A stretch of 55,354 bases of DNA from Melioribacteraceae bacterium (GCA_022181065.1 BQMY01000096.1:1-55354); one strand, 5' to 3'; counted from the stretch's first letter, positions 17,847 to 27,908 are shown. The notes: generated from the letters alone by a model not told the origin. Program-made: numbers and translations.

Positions 17847-18893
17847 ATGCTAGAGCAAATTCAGAGCCATCTCGGAAGTGAAGCAGAAGATCTGCTTGGC
17901 TACAAAGCAAAATTCCCTAAAGAACAATTACACCTTCCGGGTGGAGATTTCGTTGACAGAATTTTTCTTAATTCTGATCGCAGCATCAACGTAATTAAAA
18001 ATCTTGAGTGGATTTATCAGACTGGCCGCCTTGCAGGTACAGGTTATATGTCAATTCTTCCTGTTGACCAGGGAATCGAGCACTCAGCCGGAGCGTCATT
18101 CGCACCAAATCCAATATATTTTGATCCTGAAAATATCGTAAAATTGGCGATTGAAGGTGGATGTAACGCAGTTGCTTCTACTCTTGGTGTACTTGGAATC
18201 GTATCAAGAAAATATGCTCATAAAATTCCTTTCGTAGTAAAAATTAACCATAACGAACTTCTTACATACCCGAATAAATTTGATCAGATCATGTTCGCCA
18301 GCGTAGAGCAGGCATATGATATGGGCGCTGCGGCAGTTGGCGCGACAATCTATTTCGGTAGTGATGAAAGCAACCGTCAGATCATTGAAGTTAGCGAAGC
18401 TTTCCAGTATGCTCATGAACTTGGTCTTGGTACAATTTTGTGGTGCTATACACGTAACCCCGCCTTTAAAGCTGACAAAGATTATCATGTTTCAGCAGAC
18501 CTTACAGGTCAGGCGAACCATCTTGGTGTTACTATTGAAGCAGATATTATCAAACAGAAAATGCCTGAAAACAATGGTGGTTATAAAGCTGTTAAATTTG
18601 GTAAAACTCATGATAAAGTATATAGCGAACTTTCTTCTGATCACCCGATTGATCTTACTCGCTATCAGGTAATCAACAACTATATGGGTCGCGCCGGACT
18701 AATAAACAGTGGTGGTGCATCAGGTTCTAACGATTTCGCTGAAGCGGTTCGCACAGCGGTTATCAACAAAAGAGCCGGTGGTCAGGGTCTTATCTCAGGT
18801 CGTAAAGCATTCCAGAGACCAATGGAAGAAGGCGCAAAACTTCTCCAGACTATCCAGGATGTTTACCTTTGTAAAGATGTTGATATAGCATAA
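17847..18893 (+). CDS. fbaB: Class I fructose-bisphosphate aldolase, FbaB/DhnA type
   Basis: A 348-residue aldolase that cleaves fructose 1,6-bisphosphate in glycolysis and runs in reverse for gluconeogenesis. It belongs to the FbaB/archaeal class I family, shown by [64 protein letters not shown] and [10 protein letters not shown] frame is open from ATG 17835, but the ATG at 17847 has GGAG six bases upstream and is the better start. It is alone in its transcript, with a clear terminator after it. Confidence 0.93.
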   Translation: MLEQIQSHLGSEAEDLLGYKAKFPKEQLHLPGGDFVDRIFLNSDRSINVIKNLEWIYQTGRLAGTGYMSILPVDQGIEHSAGASFAPNPIYFDPENIVKLAIEGGCNAVASTLGVLGIVSRKYAHKIPFVVKINHNELLTYPNKFDQIMFASVEQAYDMGAAAVGATIYFGSDESNRQIIEVSEAFQYAHELGLGTILWCYTRNPAFKADKDYHVSADLTGQANHLGVTIEADIIKQKMPENNGGYKAVKFGKTHDKVYSELSSDHPIDLTRYQVINNYMGRAGLINSGGASGSNDFAEAVRTAVINKRAGGQGLISGRKAFQRPMEEGAKLLQTIQDVYLCKDVDIA

Positions 18894-18913
18894 TATTTTC
18901 GAAATATGTATTT

Positions 18914-18946
18914 AAAAAGCCTCTGCGGTTGCAGAGGCTTTTTTGT
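18914..18946 (+). terminator. Rho-independent terminator of the aldolase gene
   Basis: AAAAGCCTCTGC, loop GGTT, GCAGAGGCTTTT, followed by TTG and TTT. It is a perfect 12-pair stem and may also serve the convergent M56 peptidase gene. Confidence 0.92.
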
Positions 18947-19010
18947 TTGGTACAAAATTAAATGTGTGAAAATTAATACGGATAGCAACTTGGTATTTTG
19001 AAAAGGGAAA

Positions 19011-20894
19011 CTATTTCCTTATTTCCATCTTTATCGCTTCGTTGACTACGTCCTCGCCGAAGTGTTTGATGTAAAGTTTTAAGTATTTTTCCTTTACGGC
19101 ATCAGGCTGTTTCACATCGTTTATATAAAACTCGGATTTTGTGATACGGATATTCAGAGGCTGATCCGGTTCTACAATTCCGTCAGAAATCATTTCCTTA
19201 TGGATAAGCTCATGAGCGTCGGCATCTTTTTGCAGCCGAATTGCTTGTTCTGCCAGAACTTTACTTCTGCGCTCCATTTCCCTCGCCTGTTCTTCAACTA
19301 ATGCTGATTGAGCCTCAAGTTCCAAAGATTCGCGTTCAAGTTCCCTCGCTTCTTTTTCCAATATGGTGCTTTCAGCTTCTCTTTCCGCGCTCTCTATCTC
19401 CATGCGTTCCGATAGAGATTCCAGTTTCGACATGCTTTCTTTTAACACTTTCATGGAGACACCAAGTTTCTCCATACTCTCCTGAAGTCGCTTTTGTTCT
19501 TCTTCAAAGTGTATAAAAGCTTTTTTGAAAAGGTCGCCATATTTGTCGAAATCTTTTTGAGGAATTGATTTTCCACCAATGGAAAGGGAGAGCACATTGT
19601 AATTGGCATCAGTTTCAATTCTAACATTCTTGTAGGGAATTCCCGCCACTTCTTCAAATGATATTACTCTTTTCGCTGAATCCGAGATTTCCGGGAGTGG
19701 AGGTGCGGGGGGGAGTTCAGTTATCTCTTCAACAGGTGATATCTCCACAATTTCGGGAGCAGGAGGTATTTCAAAGATCATATCCGGTTCGTTAACTTTC
19801 ATGCCGGCTACAGGAGGTAATTCTTTAACTTCTTTTGGTTCGAGCGGTTTTGAGAGTGTATCCTGCCCCAAAGTTGTAAAGGTTTGCGAGGACGCGAATA
19901 GCAATCCCGCGGAAACGATAATTATGGAAATCATCAATTTGATTCCCGAAAAGTCATTTTTCATAGTTACACCTAAAATTCTTTCTATTCTGTTATAAAG
20001 TTGGTTTTTGCCGTTGTACAGTGCGGCAGTTGTGTAACCCGGGTTCGAAGTAAACTCCGTGAAAAATGCCAAAGCTTTAGCGTATGTCACTTTATTAAGT
20101 GGTAGGTTAACCGCCATTTCATCGCAAATTATTTCGCGTTCCCGGTTGATCATTCCGGAAAGCAGATGAACTGCCGGATTAAAAAAGTATATAGTATCGA
20201 CAACATTCTGAATATAGATTATTATGTTGTCTTTTCTGATAAGATGAGCAAGTTCGTGTGTTATAACCGCTTCAACATAGTGGTAGGGCAGATTATTTAT
20301 CATACCGAGAGGAAGAATTATTGCCGGTTTGAAAAATCCGACCAGCATAGGAACTTTACAGAGAGCCGATTCAATTAATTCGGGAGTGGAGAACTTGTAT
20401 CCATGCATATGGAGCCGACTTGCAAGATGATCGTACCCATAAAAATCCGCCCGGATTCCTTTTCTTCGCGCAAATTGCAGCGAAAATATCCCGAGAAAAC
20501 TTTTGAACAAAATAATTATGATTCCCGATATCCACAATATAACAGCTATATGACTGTAACTGTTTATCAGCATTGAAATATCGCTCCAAACTGTTGTGTG
20601 AGGAGAGTTTATACTCTGAATTTCCCCCGGCAGGATCGTTTTGGCAAAAATATTTTCTGTTGCTGTTGATGAGTTCTCAATCTCTGAAAGTTGAATAAAC
20701 GTAATAACAGAAGCAGCTAAAATGAGCACGTACACTCCGTTAAATACACGATAGCGGATTTCCGGCTTGATAATAAATCTGACAATCACGGATGCACCCA
20801 GCAATATTAGTGCTGCCTGCCAGATTGAGTGAAACAGGGTCCAGGCAAGAGAAATGACGATCGGATTTTGCGACAGACTATTTATCACTTCCAT
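19011..20894 (-). CDS. M56 (BlaR1-like) membrane metallopeptidase with long coiled coil
   Basis: A 627-residue protein. Residues 1-310 form the M56 peptidase: helices near 15-35, 37-58 and 105-135, the zinc site HELAH (213-217) in VITHELAHLIRKDN, the third ligand region NREREIICDEMAV, and another helix near 312-330. It does not end in the penicillin-binding sensor of BlaR1. Instead it has a proline/glutamate-rich linker (about 345-405) and a long coiled coil (about 470-565). In the known model, M56 proteases cut a BlaI-type repressor after sensing. The BlaI-type gene overlaps it by 17 bases. The stimulus is unlikely to be a beta-lactam. Confidence 0.9.
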   Translation of the reverse strand: MEVINSLSQNPIVISLAWTLFHSIWQAALILLGASVIVRFIIKPEIRYRVFNGVYVLILAASVITFIQLSEIENSSTATENIFAKTILPGEIQSINSPHTTVWSDISMLINSYSHIAVILWISGIIIILFKSFLGIFSLQFARRKGIRADFYGYDHLASRLHMHGYKFSTPELIESALCKVPMLVGFFKPAIILPLGMINNLPYHYVEAVITHELAHLIRKDNIIIYIQNVVDTIYFFNPAVHLLSGMINREREIICDEMAVNLPLNKVTYAKALAFFTEFTSNPGYTTAALYNGKNQLYNRIERILGVTMKNDFSGIKLMISIIIVSAGLLFASSQTFTTLGQDTLSKPLEPKEVKELPPVAGMKVNEPDMIFEIPPAPEIVEISPVEEITELPPAPPLPEISDSAKRVISFEEVAGIPYKNVRIETDANYNVLSLSIGGKSIPQKDFDKYGDLFKKAFIHFEEEQKRLQESMEKLGVSMKVLKESMSKLESLSERMEIESAEREAESTILEKEARELERESLELEAQSALVEEQAREMERRSKVLAEQAIRLQKDADAHELIHKEMISDGIVEPDQPLNIRITKSEFYINDVKQPDAVKEKYLKLYIKHFGEDVVNEAIKMEIRK

Positions 20895-21264
20895 CTTGAT
20901 CTTCCATTTTATCGAGCAATTTTTTAATTTTTTCTATTTCCTCTTTTGACGTTTTATGTCCGCCTAAAAGTTGCATTGCCATTTGGGAAACCGACCCGTT
21001 AAACACAGAGTTTAGCAGCTTATCGAGAAATACTTTTTGTGTTTCATCTTTTTTCACCACTGGAAAGTAAACATGACTCCTACCTTTTTCCTCACGTGTA
21101 AGCAATCCTTTTTCATACATTATCTGCATCAGCTTGAGGGTTGTGGTGTACCCCGTGGGTTTTTCTACCGAGAGCTGCTCATTTATTTTACGAACGGTAG
21201 CGGAGCCGTTCTCCCAAAGGATATTGAGTATTTCCAGTTCCGAATCTGTTGGTTTTGGTTTCAT
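20878..21264 (-). CDS. BlaI/MecI/CopY family transcriptional repressor
   Basis: A 128-residue winged-helix repressor. The DNA-binding half reads PTDSELEILNILWENGSATVRKI and GYTTTLKLMQIMYEKGLLTREEKGRSHVYFPV, both typical of BlaI/MecI. The C-terminal half has the dimerisation pattern LDKLLNSVFNGSVSQMAMQLL. It is the first gene of a two-gene operon with an M56 protease, so it should be inactivated by that protease. Two matching inverted repeats directly upstream (21282-21323) are the likely binding sites. Confidence 0.94.
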   Translation of the reverse strand: MKPKPTDSELEILNILWENGSATVRKINEQLSVEKPTGYTTTLKLMQIMYEKGLLTREEKGRSHVYFPVVKKDETQKVFLDKLLNSVFNGSVSQMAMQLLGGHKTSKEEIEKIKKLLDKMEDQDGSDK

Positions 21265-21281
21265 TTTGCCACAATTTTAAT

Positions 21282-21323
21282 TACGAATATCTTCGTAGAT
21301 TAATATATACGAAGCCCTTCGTA
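21282..21323. promoter_or_regulatory. Two tandem TACGAA-N4-TTCGTA dyads, candidate BlaI-type operators
   Basis: Site 1 (21282-21297) and site 2 (21308-21323) are each perfect six-base inverted repeats with a four-base spacer (TATC and GCCC). Their centres are 26 bases apart. They lie 18-59 bases upstream of the repressor start, spanning the expected promoter. The half-site differs from the TACA/TGTA core of Bacillus and Staphylococcus bla/mec operators. Confidence 0.72.
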
Positions 21324-21413
21324 ATGTCAAGATAAAAATAAGGGGGAAATTCGGGTAAGATTTTCAAAGATCGATAGTCGATGGCCGTAAGTCTAAAATG
21401 AAAACTTGGGGAG

Positions 21414-21568
21414 TTGTCATTTCCGGCTTGACCGGAAATCTATTCCTGTGTGCTCTAAGATACCCTTTAATTTGATGTGGCAAAGGGCATGACAAAAAGC
21501 CAGGTTCCTGTGGTTCGAAAAACTTTGTCCTGAGCTTGCCGTAGGGCTCACCAACCGTATCGCCTGTC
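21414..21568. repeat. 155-bp intergenic repeat, first copy
   Basis: This segment matches 21785-21939 without gaps at an offset of 371 bases, with only a handful of base differences. It contains CCGGCTTGACCGG (hairpin), AAGGGCATGACAAAAAGCC, GGTTCCTGTGGTTCGAAAAA and CTTTGTCCTGAGCTTGCCG. After it, the unit CGCCTGTCCC...CGGGGAAGG also recurs near 54816. Translations of this stretch look artificial. Confidence 0.85.
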
Positions 21569-21784
21569 CCTCAACACGGGGAAGGATCGAATGTTGTGGA
21601 GAACCGGCGGCAGTAAAAAACTGGATACCCGCTTGCGCGAGTATGACAATAAGTCTTGTGTCATTCCTGTGTAGACAGGAATCCAGAGATGTAGAATTAT
21701 CGCGATAAAACAATCAGAACCCACCCCCGACCCCTCCCTTTATCAAATGGAGGGGAGTGAAAACATCATAATATGCACTTGAAC

Positions 21785-21939
21785 TTGTCATTTCCGGCTT
21801 GACCGGAAATCTATTCCTGTGTGCTCTAAGATACCCTCTAATTTGATGTGGCAAAGGGCATGACAAAAAGCCAGGTTCCTGTGGTTCGAAAAACTTTGTC
21901 CTGAGCTTGCCGTAGGGCTCACCAACCTTGTCGCCTGTC
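21785..21939. repeat. 155-bp intergenic repeat, second copy
   Basis: This is the second copy of the unit at 21414-21568, same orientation. The 750-base gap 21265-22014 consists of the BlaI-type operator region, these two copies, a spacer with CACCCCCGACCCCTCCC-like low-complexity sequence, and a T9SS gene tail motif; no gene is supported. Confidence 0.85.
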
Positions 21940-22014
21940 TCGCATGCGGGAAAGGCGACTAAGCTCATCAAACTAATTCTTTACTACTTTGCACTAACCA
22001 CTTAGTACTCAGTA

Positions 22015-24552
22015 CTATTTCATCAAAATCATTTTTTTTGTGGATTTAAACTCACTGGTCTCGAGCTTGTATAAGTAAATTCCTGAAGCCAGATTCGTTC
22101 CATCAAACTGAACATCATGATTTCCAGCCGCGAGCTCACCATTTATTAAAGTTTCTACCTGCTGCCCCAATGTGTTGTATATTGTAAGCTTGACAGTCCC
22201 CGGTTTAGCAAGTGTGAAGTTTATCGTTGTCTCCGGGTTAAAGGGATTAGGGTAGTTTTGGGAGAGGGACCAGGATTCTGGATTTGATTCCTCAATAACT
22301 CCTAAAACGGGGTCGTAACAATATTTACCTATCGCTAAATCAAAATCTTGTCTGTAAGTAGAATTATTTGCATAATTTAGAAGAAGATAGATATTATCAC
22401 TCTCTGTCTGGAGTTTATAATCATGAAGATATACTGAATCGTTTCTGGCGAAGAATGCTTTTCGGTTGCTGAATTTTTCCGTATCCAGATTATAACAAAT
22501 TAAATAGGGGTCACTCAAAGTTGATTGTTCGTCTATTGCGAAAACAATTACATTTTCCTTTAGATAATCTGTTCTGAACGGACCAGAATAAACATCAGGA
22601 ATATCAAGTTCAGCTAGTTCCCGTGTACTGGTAATATTGCCTTCAATATCACATTTTACTATAAAAGTTGTGTTTTCACTTCCCAACCTTCCGTATAGTA
22701 TCGTAATAATTTCTGATGGACTATTTAGAAAAACGATTCCCACGCCTATATTAAAATCATCAATTTCAGGATAAACTCTAATAAGTGAATCGCTTTGAGG
22801 CACTCCATCCTCATTCAGTAACAGAAATTCAAAATGGTTATAAGAAACAAAAGAGAATATCGTTCCGGTAGATTCCAAATAATGTTCATGGATGCGATCA
22901 TTATAAGTTGCTTTTCCATGCCAGTTATATTCAAATGGTATTTCATCACCGAGTTTTGCTCCATCCTTATCGAAAACCTGAATATAATAACCGGCATTTT
23001 CCCCTGTTTTATAATAAATCATACCGAATTTATCATCACCCATTTTTACCATTTCGGGTGAAAAATCTGAATAAAAATCCTTTTCAATTACCGGCATAAG
23101 ATTCTGCAGGATGTTCAAATCTGAATCAAATATTGTAATAGTAAGCGTATCAAAGCGGGAAAATGCAGAGATTATTCTATCGTCAAATTTTAATACTGAC
23201 GGCTCTGTAAAGGCAGAATAAAGATTATTTTGAGAGTATTCATGATTGCTGTAAGAACCAGTCGAAAAATCTATTTCAGCAATATAAGGTTGCTGGAATA
23301 TTTCAACTCCCTGTTCGCGATAGAACACAAAAGCAGAGTCGTTCTGAACCGTAAAACCCGCGTAAAATTGATCTGCACAAGTTCTGTTATTGAGGATAAG
23401 AGTCTGTGGTTTTACAATATTCCCTGAATAATCAGTGATTGTACGTTCTATCATAAACCCGCGCAAATCTTTACTTTTTAAATAACTATAACTTATTTCA
23501 TTCTCATTTAGTGGAGAAGCATAAATTTGCTGTAAATAATTGGTGGTAATTTCAATGTCCTGAGACAATAAATTAAGATTGGTATCAAAAATTGAAGCCG
23601 TGAGTATTCGATCCACACCATCAGCATTCATTATCGAGAAAACAATTTTATCATTCCTACAATTGATGTCGTAATCGCTTCTATCTATATTGAGTATATC
23701 TTCAAATGGGATTTGTACGCTATCAATAAAATCCAAATTTGATGAAAACTTTGCTAATGTAAAATATTCATCTGCGTTAAACTCCTTACTTTGAATTACT
23801 ACATATATATTTCCACTATCATCTGAGATAATTTTGCTCTTTTGAGATTGAAAATTATTGTAGTTGAGCAACTCCGTATTTATAACACTATTTAATGTAT
23901 CGCCAAGAAGTTTCAATTCAATTCCATTGGACAATATTGATTCACTCAGCAGAGCTATTCTATCGTTGGGAAGTGTTGTGAAATCGTAAAAATCAGAGAA
24001 GTCATCGAGGATTTGCGCAGGTGCTTTTATCTGAATTCCTTCAGAGTTATATACTGAACCATATATTTTATTATACATCTCATATATAAAATAACTTCTC
24101 CTACTCTCGCTCGTTTTTGCACTCAAATTTTGTACGTTTCCCGCATTCTCACTTAGAGTGTTTATTTCGAGCAACTCACCTGCGTAATTAAACTTATATA
24201 TTTGCAGCGCATTGTTATCCGCGCCCAGATTATCTCCAATACCATAAATAATGTCATCAGAGAAAGTAAATTCAAAATTATAATAATCTTCGGTTAAGGG
24301 ATAACTTATCCGACCTAATTCATTATTTTCATTATCCAGAACAACAGCTTCGAAAACACCTTCATTAGCAGGTTGACTGGTTTGCCAGGAAAGTATCTCT
24401 TTTCCATCTCCCGACATCTCTGATTTGAGGATATAAATTTCCGTACCGATTGTATCCATGTCATGAATAAAAAAGGGAGGTATATCTTCTAAAACACTTT
24501 GCCCAAATATTGAAAAACTCAGAATAAAAAACAGTATTGCTATCTTTTTCAT
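22015..24552 (-). CDS. Large secreted protein with T9SS type A sorting domain
   Basis: An 845-residue secreted protein with a signal peptide (MKKIAILFFILSFSIFG, then Q). Residues about 25-750 are rich in beta-strand-like segments with repeated patterns of the type 'F-D-x-x-L-N/D' (for example IFDTNLNLL, VFDKDGAKLG and TIFDSDLNIL), suggesting a propeller-like or other repeated beta fold. No catalytic motif is evident. The last 80 or so residues are a T9SS sorting domain (SQNYPNPFNPETTI, VKLTIYNTLGQQV, GNHDVQFDGTNLASGIYLYKL, KKMILMK). It is an extracellular or surface protein of unknown role. Confidence 0.88.
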   Translation of the reverse strand: MKKIAILFFILSFSIFGQSVLEDIPPFFIHDMDTIGTEIYILKSEMSGDGKEILSWQTSQPANEGVFEAVVLDNENNELGRISYPLTEDYYNFEFTFSDDIIYGIGDNLGADNNALQIYKFNYAGELLEINTLSENAGNVQNLSAKTSESRRSYFIYEMYNKIYGSVYNSEGIQIKAPAQILDDFSDFYDFTTLPNDRIALLSESILSNGIELKLLGDTLNSVINTELLNYNNFQSQKSKIISDDSGNIYVVIQSKEFNADEYFTLAKFSSNLDFIDSVQIPFEDILNIDRSDYDINCRNDKIVFSIMNADGVDRILTASIFDTNLNLLSQDIEITTNYLQQIYASPLNENEISYSYLKSKDLRGFMIERTITDYSGNIVKPQTLILNNRTCADQFYAGFTVQNDSAFVFYREQGVEIFQQPYIAEIDFSTGSYSNHEYSQNNLYSAFTEPSVLKFDDRIISAFSRFDTLTITIFDSDLNILQNLMPVIEKDFYSDFSPEMVKMGDDKFGMIYYKTGENAGYYIQVFDKDGAKLGDEIPFEYNWHGKATYNDRIHEHYLESTGTIFSFVSYNHFEFLLLNEDGVPQSDSLIRVYPEIDDFNIGVGIVFLNSPSEIITILYGRLGSENTTFIVKCDIEGNITSTRELAELDIPDVYSGPFRTDYLKENVIVFAIDEQSTLSDPYLICYNLDTEKFSNRKAFFARNDSVYLHDYKLQTESDNIYLLLNYANNSTYRQDFDLAIGKYCYDPVLGVIEESNPESWSLSQNYPNPFNPETTINFTLAKPGTVKLTIYNTLGQQVETLINGELAAGNHDVQFDGTNLASGIYLYKLETSEFKSTKKMILMK

Positions 24553-24743
24553 ATCGCCCTCAAAAGTTAAAAAGTATATCTGTGTCTCTATATTAAAGAT
24601 AAGAAATTTTTATGGTGAATTACAATACCAGAATATTTCAGGAGTGGTAACCGGCTAAAGTATTTTTGTAATTTTGTGGTATATCAGATTACTGCTGGTG
24701 AACCGGAGGTAAGAAAAAATCAGAGATATGGCAAAACCAAATT

Positions 24744-24771
24744 CCCCCTCTCCGTGAACGGGAGAAGGGGG
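24744..24771. other. G/C-rich hairpin between two secreted-protein genes
   Basis: CCCCCTCTCC, GTGAAC, GGGAGAAGGGGG forms a stem with a two-base bulge. It lies about 33 bases downstream of the protease gene on the minus strand. There is no T-tract, so it is more likely a stray intergenic hairpin unit like those elsewhere in the window than a classic terminator. Confidence 0.5.
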
Positions 24772-24803
24772 TGCAGCTAAAGTCTATAGATAGGACAATG
24801 TGC

Positions 24804-27800
24804 TTAAAATCTGCTATCCGCTTTAATTAGCTCTATCGCTTTATCAAGTTGCGGATCGGTACCGTTTATTTTGTCGGTGATAACCTTTTTAATATAGATA
24901 TCGGGTGCGACACCATGTTCCTCAATGTTTTTTCCGTCGAGCGTGTAACATCCCCATGATGGGAGTCTGTAGAATGAACCATCCACAAGTGATTTACCCG
25001 ATGTAAATATCAGCCACCTGTAGGTTTCTGTTCCGACAATAGTGCCGAGTCCGAGTTCCTTGAATCCGGCTGCGGTCATCTCCGCGTCACTCAGCGACTG
25101 TTCATTTATGAGGAGAATGATCGGTTTGCTTGCGGGGGCAAAGTTTGGCTGAGGTGCAAATTCACCATCTCTATATTTCCACTTTGTATATGGTTTCTGA
25201 CTAAGGAACTGCAATACATCATCGTGAACATTTCCACCGCGATTGTTACGCAGATCCAGTATGAGCGCGTCTTTGTAGAATGCTTCGTTGATCATCTCAT
25301 TCCTGAAGTTCGCCAGTTCACCTCCACCCATATTTTTCATATGGACATACGCGATTCTGCTATCGGAGTGTTTATCAACATACTCCTGATTAAAATCTAC
25401 CCATTCATCATAAAGATTTACATCAAAAGAGGAACGGCTGACTGGTTTAATTTTAGCGGTTTTCTCTTTCCCGTCTCTCGAAACAACAAGTTTTATTTCC
25501 TCAGGTCGGTCGGGGAATACAAAATAACTTTCACGGTTTAATGCCGGATCAACTTTTACATCATTTACGCTGATAATTATATCTCCCGGTTTCAGGTCAA
25601 CATCAACATTATCAGCCGGTGAGTCTTTCACAATCCGTTTAATGACGTAAGGTCTTTCATTTTCGAATAACAATCCGGTTGAAGCTGATTCCGAATTGTA
25701 AAATGTCTTTTCCTCATCTCCGTTAGAAGTAAATCCCTGGTGGGAGGAATTAAGTTCACCGAGCAGATCACTCAGTAATTGTCGGAGGTTTGCGCGCGTT
25801 TTAACTTTGGGTAAAAATCCGGCGTATTTGTCCCGCATCTGTTTCCAGTTTACACCATGGAAATCGTCCGCATAGAAATTTTCCTCAAGATTAGCCCATG
25901 TCTCATAAAACATTTGGGAAAATTCATTTTTCATGTTGCGGGTAAATTCATAACTCACATCAATTTTTTCAGCCTTGTTCTGAGATAATTTCACTTCATA
26001 AATATTGCCCGAGGCAAGTGTATAATATTTTTCCTTCGATTTAACAAGGTAAAGCCAACTGGTGGTCAAACCTGATATTTTTTCTGTCTTATTCTTTTCG
26101 AAAGGCTCTAGTGTGGTTTTCCAAACGGCATATCCCTCATTGTCATGATTGGATGTAAACAACACATAAGTTTTTTCTTTGTCGGTTATTACTGTCGGCG
26201 CATACTGATTTCCGGGCTGCGTGGCTATTCCTTCCCAACGATCATTTAATCCTTCAAAATCGATTATTGTTTCTATTTTCTTTTCGGTAGTATCTTTTTC
26301 TTCAACAAAAACTTCAGCAAGTTTATCCGATTTGAATTCGGGTCCGAAATTTCTCAAGGCGATACGATATATTTCAGTGTCGCTGTTTCCACGCGGATAA
26401 TTAGGTGAAGTCCTGTCACTCTGGAAGTAGATATATTTCCCGTCGGGAGACCATACCGGATTGGTTTCAGTCACGCCTGTTTTGGTTATGTTGAACGATT
26501 TTTTCTCGTCAAAACTGTAAACACGAATATCCTGCTCGAAATATCGGTAAGCGGTGTATAGAAGGTATTTGTCATCCGGTGAAAAATAAGCCGATGTGGT
26601 ATATAGCGACCAGAATTCATCCTCCACAACAGTCTCAACGTCGAAGTTTGTCAGATCGATTACATTAAGTTCATTCCTTCCCGAGAAAAAGACCGCCTTC
26701 GTACGTTTGTTATTCATGATAATATCTTGCGAGTTTTTTTCACCCGAAGTTATACGCTTCTCCTCTGAGATTTTATCTACACTGATTGTGAAGAGATTGA
26801 GGTAACCCATATCAGTTCTGTTATAAATTACTGTTTTATTATCTTCCAGCCATAAAACTTCAAGAACTCTTTCCACCGGATTGGTTTCAATTTTTCTCGA
26901 AAACTTTCCCTCGATATCGGATACGAACATTTCACCCCGCGATACATAAACAATCTTTTTGTTATCCGGTGAGACATCAAATGAGGTAATCTTGCCTGAA
27001 ACACTGTATGAATTTTCGATATTGAGAGTGTAGTTATCATAGATATTTACATTCACCTTGTTCGATTTACCGGTGGACGTATTATAGGTGAAAAGCTCAT
27101 AATCTTTTATGAACGCAATCAGGGAGCCATCCGCTGAAATAGATGGGGAATAAATAGATGATGTAAATTCCGTGAGTCCTTTTTTACTTCCGTTTTCCCA
27201 TTTGTATAAGTTGAACTCCTCGTTAGCTTCATCTGAAAGGAAATACAAATTTCCGTTTTTATCTGTAATCGGGAAAAAATCTTTCCCCCGGTAATCAGTG
27301 AGCTGGTTGTACTCAAGAGTTTTAAGATTGAGCGATTTTATATCGGGATTGAAATCCCCTTTGTAGCGTTTGCGGTTGGCGAAAAGGGAACTTTCCCATG
27401 TTTCGTTAAAATAAACCGTTTGATCATCGGGCGCGAACGCGAGATTGTGCATCAGTATAAAATAGTGATCGAACAATCGTTCAGGGGTTCCACCGGACGC
27501 GGCAACTTTGTATGGGGACATTCTGTTATAACGGTTTGAAACAAAGTAAACATGCTTTGAATCCCAGGACCAGCATTCAACAATATCGTTAGCGTAATTG
27601 TATGTTAGCTGTTTGATTTCTCCACCATTAACGGGCATTACATACACATTGCTGTTACCTTCCTGTCTTCCTGAAAACGCGATGTATTTACCATCCGGTG
27701 AAAATGAAGGATTATCCTCTTCACCCTGCATTGCGGTAAGTCTGAAAGCGGTTCCACCCTCCGAGGCGACTATCCACAGATCACCCTCGTAGGAAAAAAC

Positions 27801-27908
27801 AATTTTTTGCGCGTCTGGAGAAACAGTCGGGTCTTTTACAAAAAATGCTGTCCCTGCCGATAAACTGAATGTTGTGAGAAGTAGTATCAAACCAATTTTT
27901 TTGAACAT
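24804..27908 (-). CDS. Tricorn-like serine protease (S41 family) with signal peptide
   Basis: A 1034-residue secreted protease. The frame is open from 27944, but the ATG at 27908 starts a signal peptide (MFKKIGLILLLTTFSLSAG) and is preferred. Residues about 25-560 are two WD40-like/TolB-type beta-propellers with PD40 motifs such as NPSFSPDGKYIAFSG and NPVWSPDGKYIYFQS. A helical C1-like part, a PDZ domain (about 750-840, VKDSPADNVDVDLKPGDII) and the S41 core follow. The tricorn tetrad is present: His723 in SSHQG (with Ser722), Ser940 in SLSDAE, and Glu997 in EEHGVAPD. Spacings match tricorn closely. It probably degrades peptides in the periplasm. Confidence 0.93.
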   Translation of the reverse strand: MFKKIGLILLLTTFSLSAGTAFFVKDPTVSPDAQKIVFSYEGDLWIVASEGGTAFRLTAMQGEEDNPSFSPDGKYIAFSGRQEGNSNVYVMPVNGGEIKQLTYNYANDIVECWSWDSKHVYFVSNRYNRMSPYKVAASGGTPERLFDHYFILMHNLAFAPDDQTVYFNETWESSLFANRKRYKGDFNPDIKSLNLKTLEYNQLTDYRGKDFFPITDKNGNLYFLSDEANEEFNLYKWENGSKKGLTEFTSSIYSPSISADGSLIAFIKDYELFTYNTSTGKSNKVNVNIYDNYTLNIENSYSVSGKITSFDVSPDNKKIVYVSRGEMFVSDIEGKFSRKIETNPVERVLEVLWLEDNKTVIYNRTDMGYLNLFTISVDKISEEKRITSGEKNSQDIIMNNKRTKAVFFSGRNELNVIDLTNFDVETVVEDEFWSLYTTSAYFSPDDKYLLYTAYRYFEQDIRVYSFDEKKSFNITKTGVTETNPVWSPDGKYIYFQSDRTSPNYPRGNSDTEIYRIALRNFGPEFKSDKLAEVFVEEKDTTEKKIETIIDFEGLNDRWEGIATQPGNQYAPTVITDKEKTYVLFTSNHDNEGYAVWKTTLEPFEKNKTEKISGLTTSWLYLVKSKEKYYTLASGNIYEVKLSQNKAEKIDVSYEFTRNMKNEFSQMFYETWANLEENFYADDFHGVNWKQMRDKYAGFLPKVKTRANLRQLLSDLLGELNSSHQGFTSNGDEEKTFYNSESASTGLLFENERPYVIKRIVKDSPADNVDVDLKPGDIIISVNDVKVDPALNRESYFVFPDRPEEIKLVVSRDGKEKTAKIKPVSRSSFDVNLYDEWVDFNQEYVDKHSDSRIAYVHMKNMGGGELANFRNEMINEAFYKDALILDLRNNRGGNVHDDVLQFLSQKPYTKWKYRDGEFAPQPNFAPASKPIILLINEQSLSDAEMTAAGFKELGLGTIVGTETYRWLIFTSGKSLVDGSFYRLPSWGCYTLDGKNIEEHGVAPDIYIKKVITDKINGTDPQLDKAIELIKADSRF

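Noticed and set aside
21417-21971. Two open frames on the minus strand between blaI and the T9SS gene
   Set aside because: They are produced by the duplicated 155-bp repeat and share the same artificial peptide.
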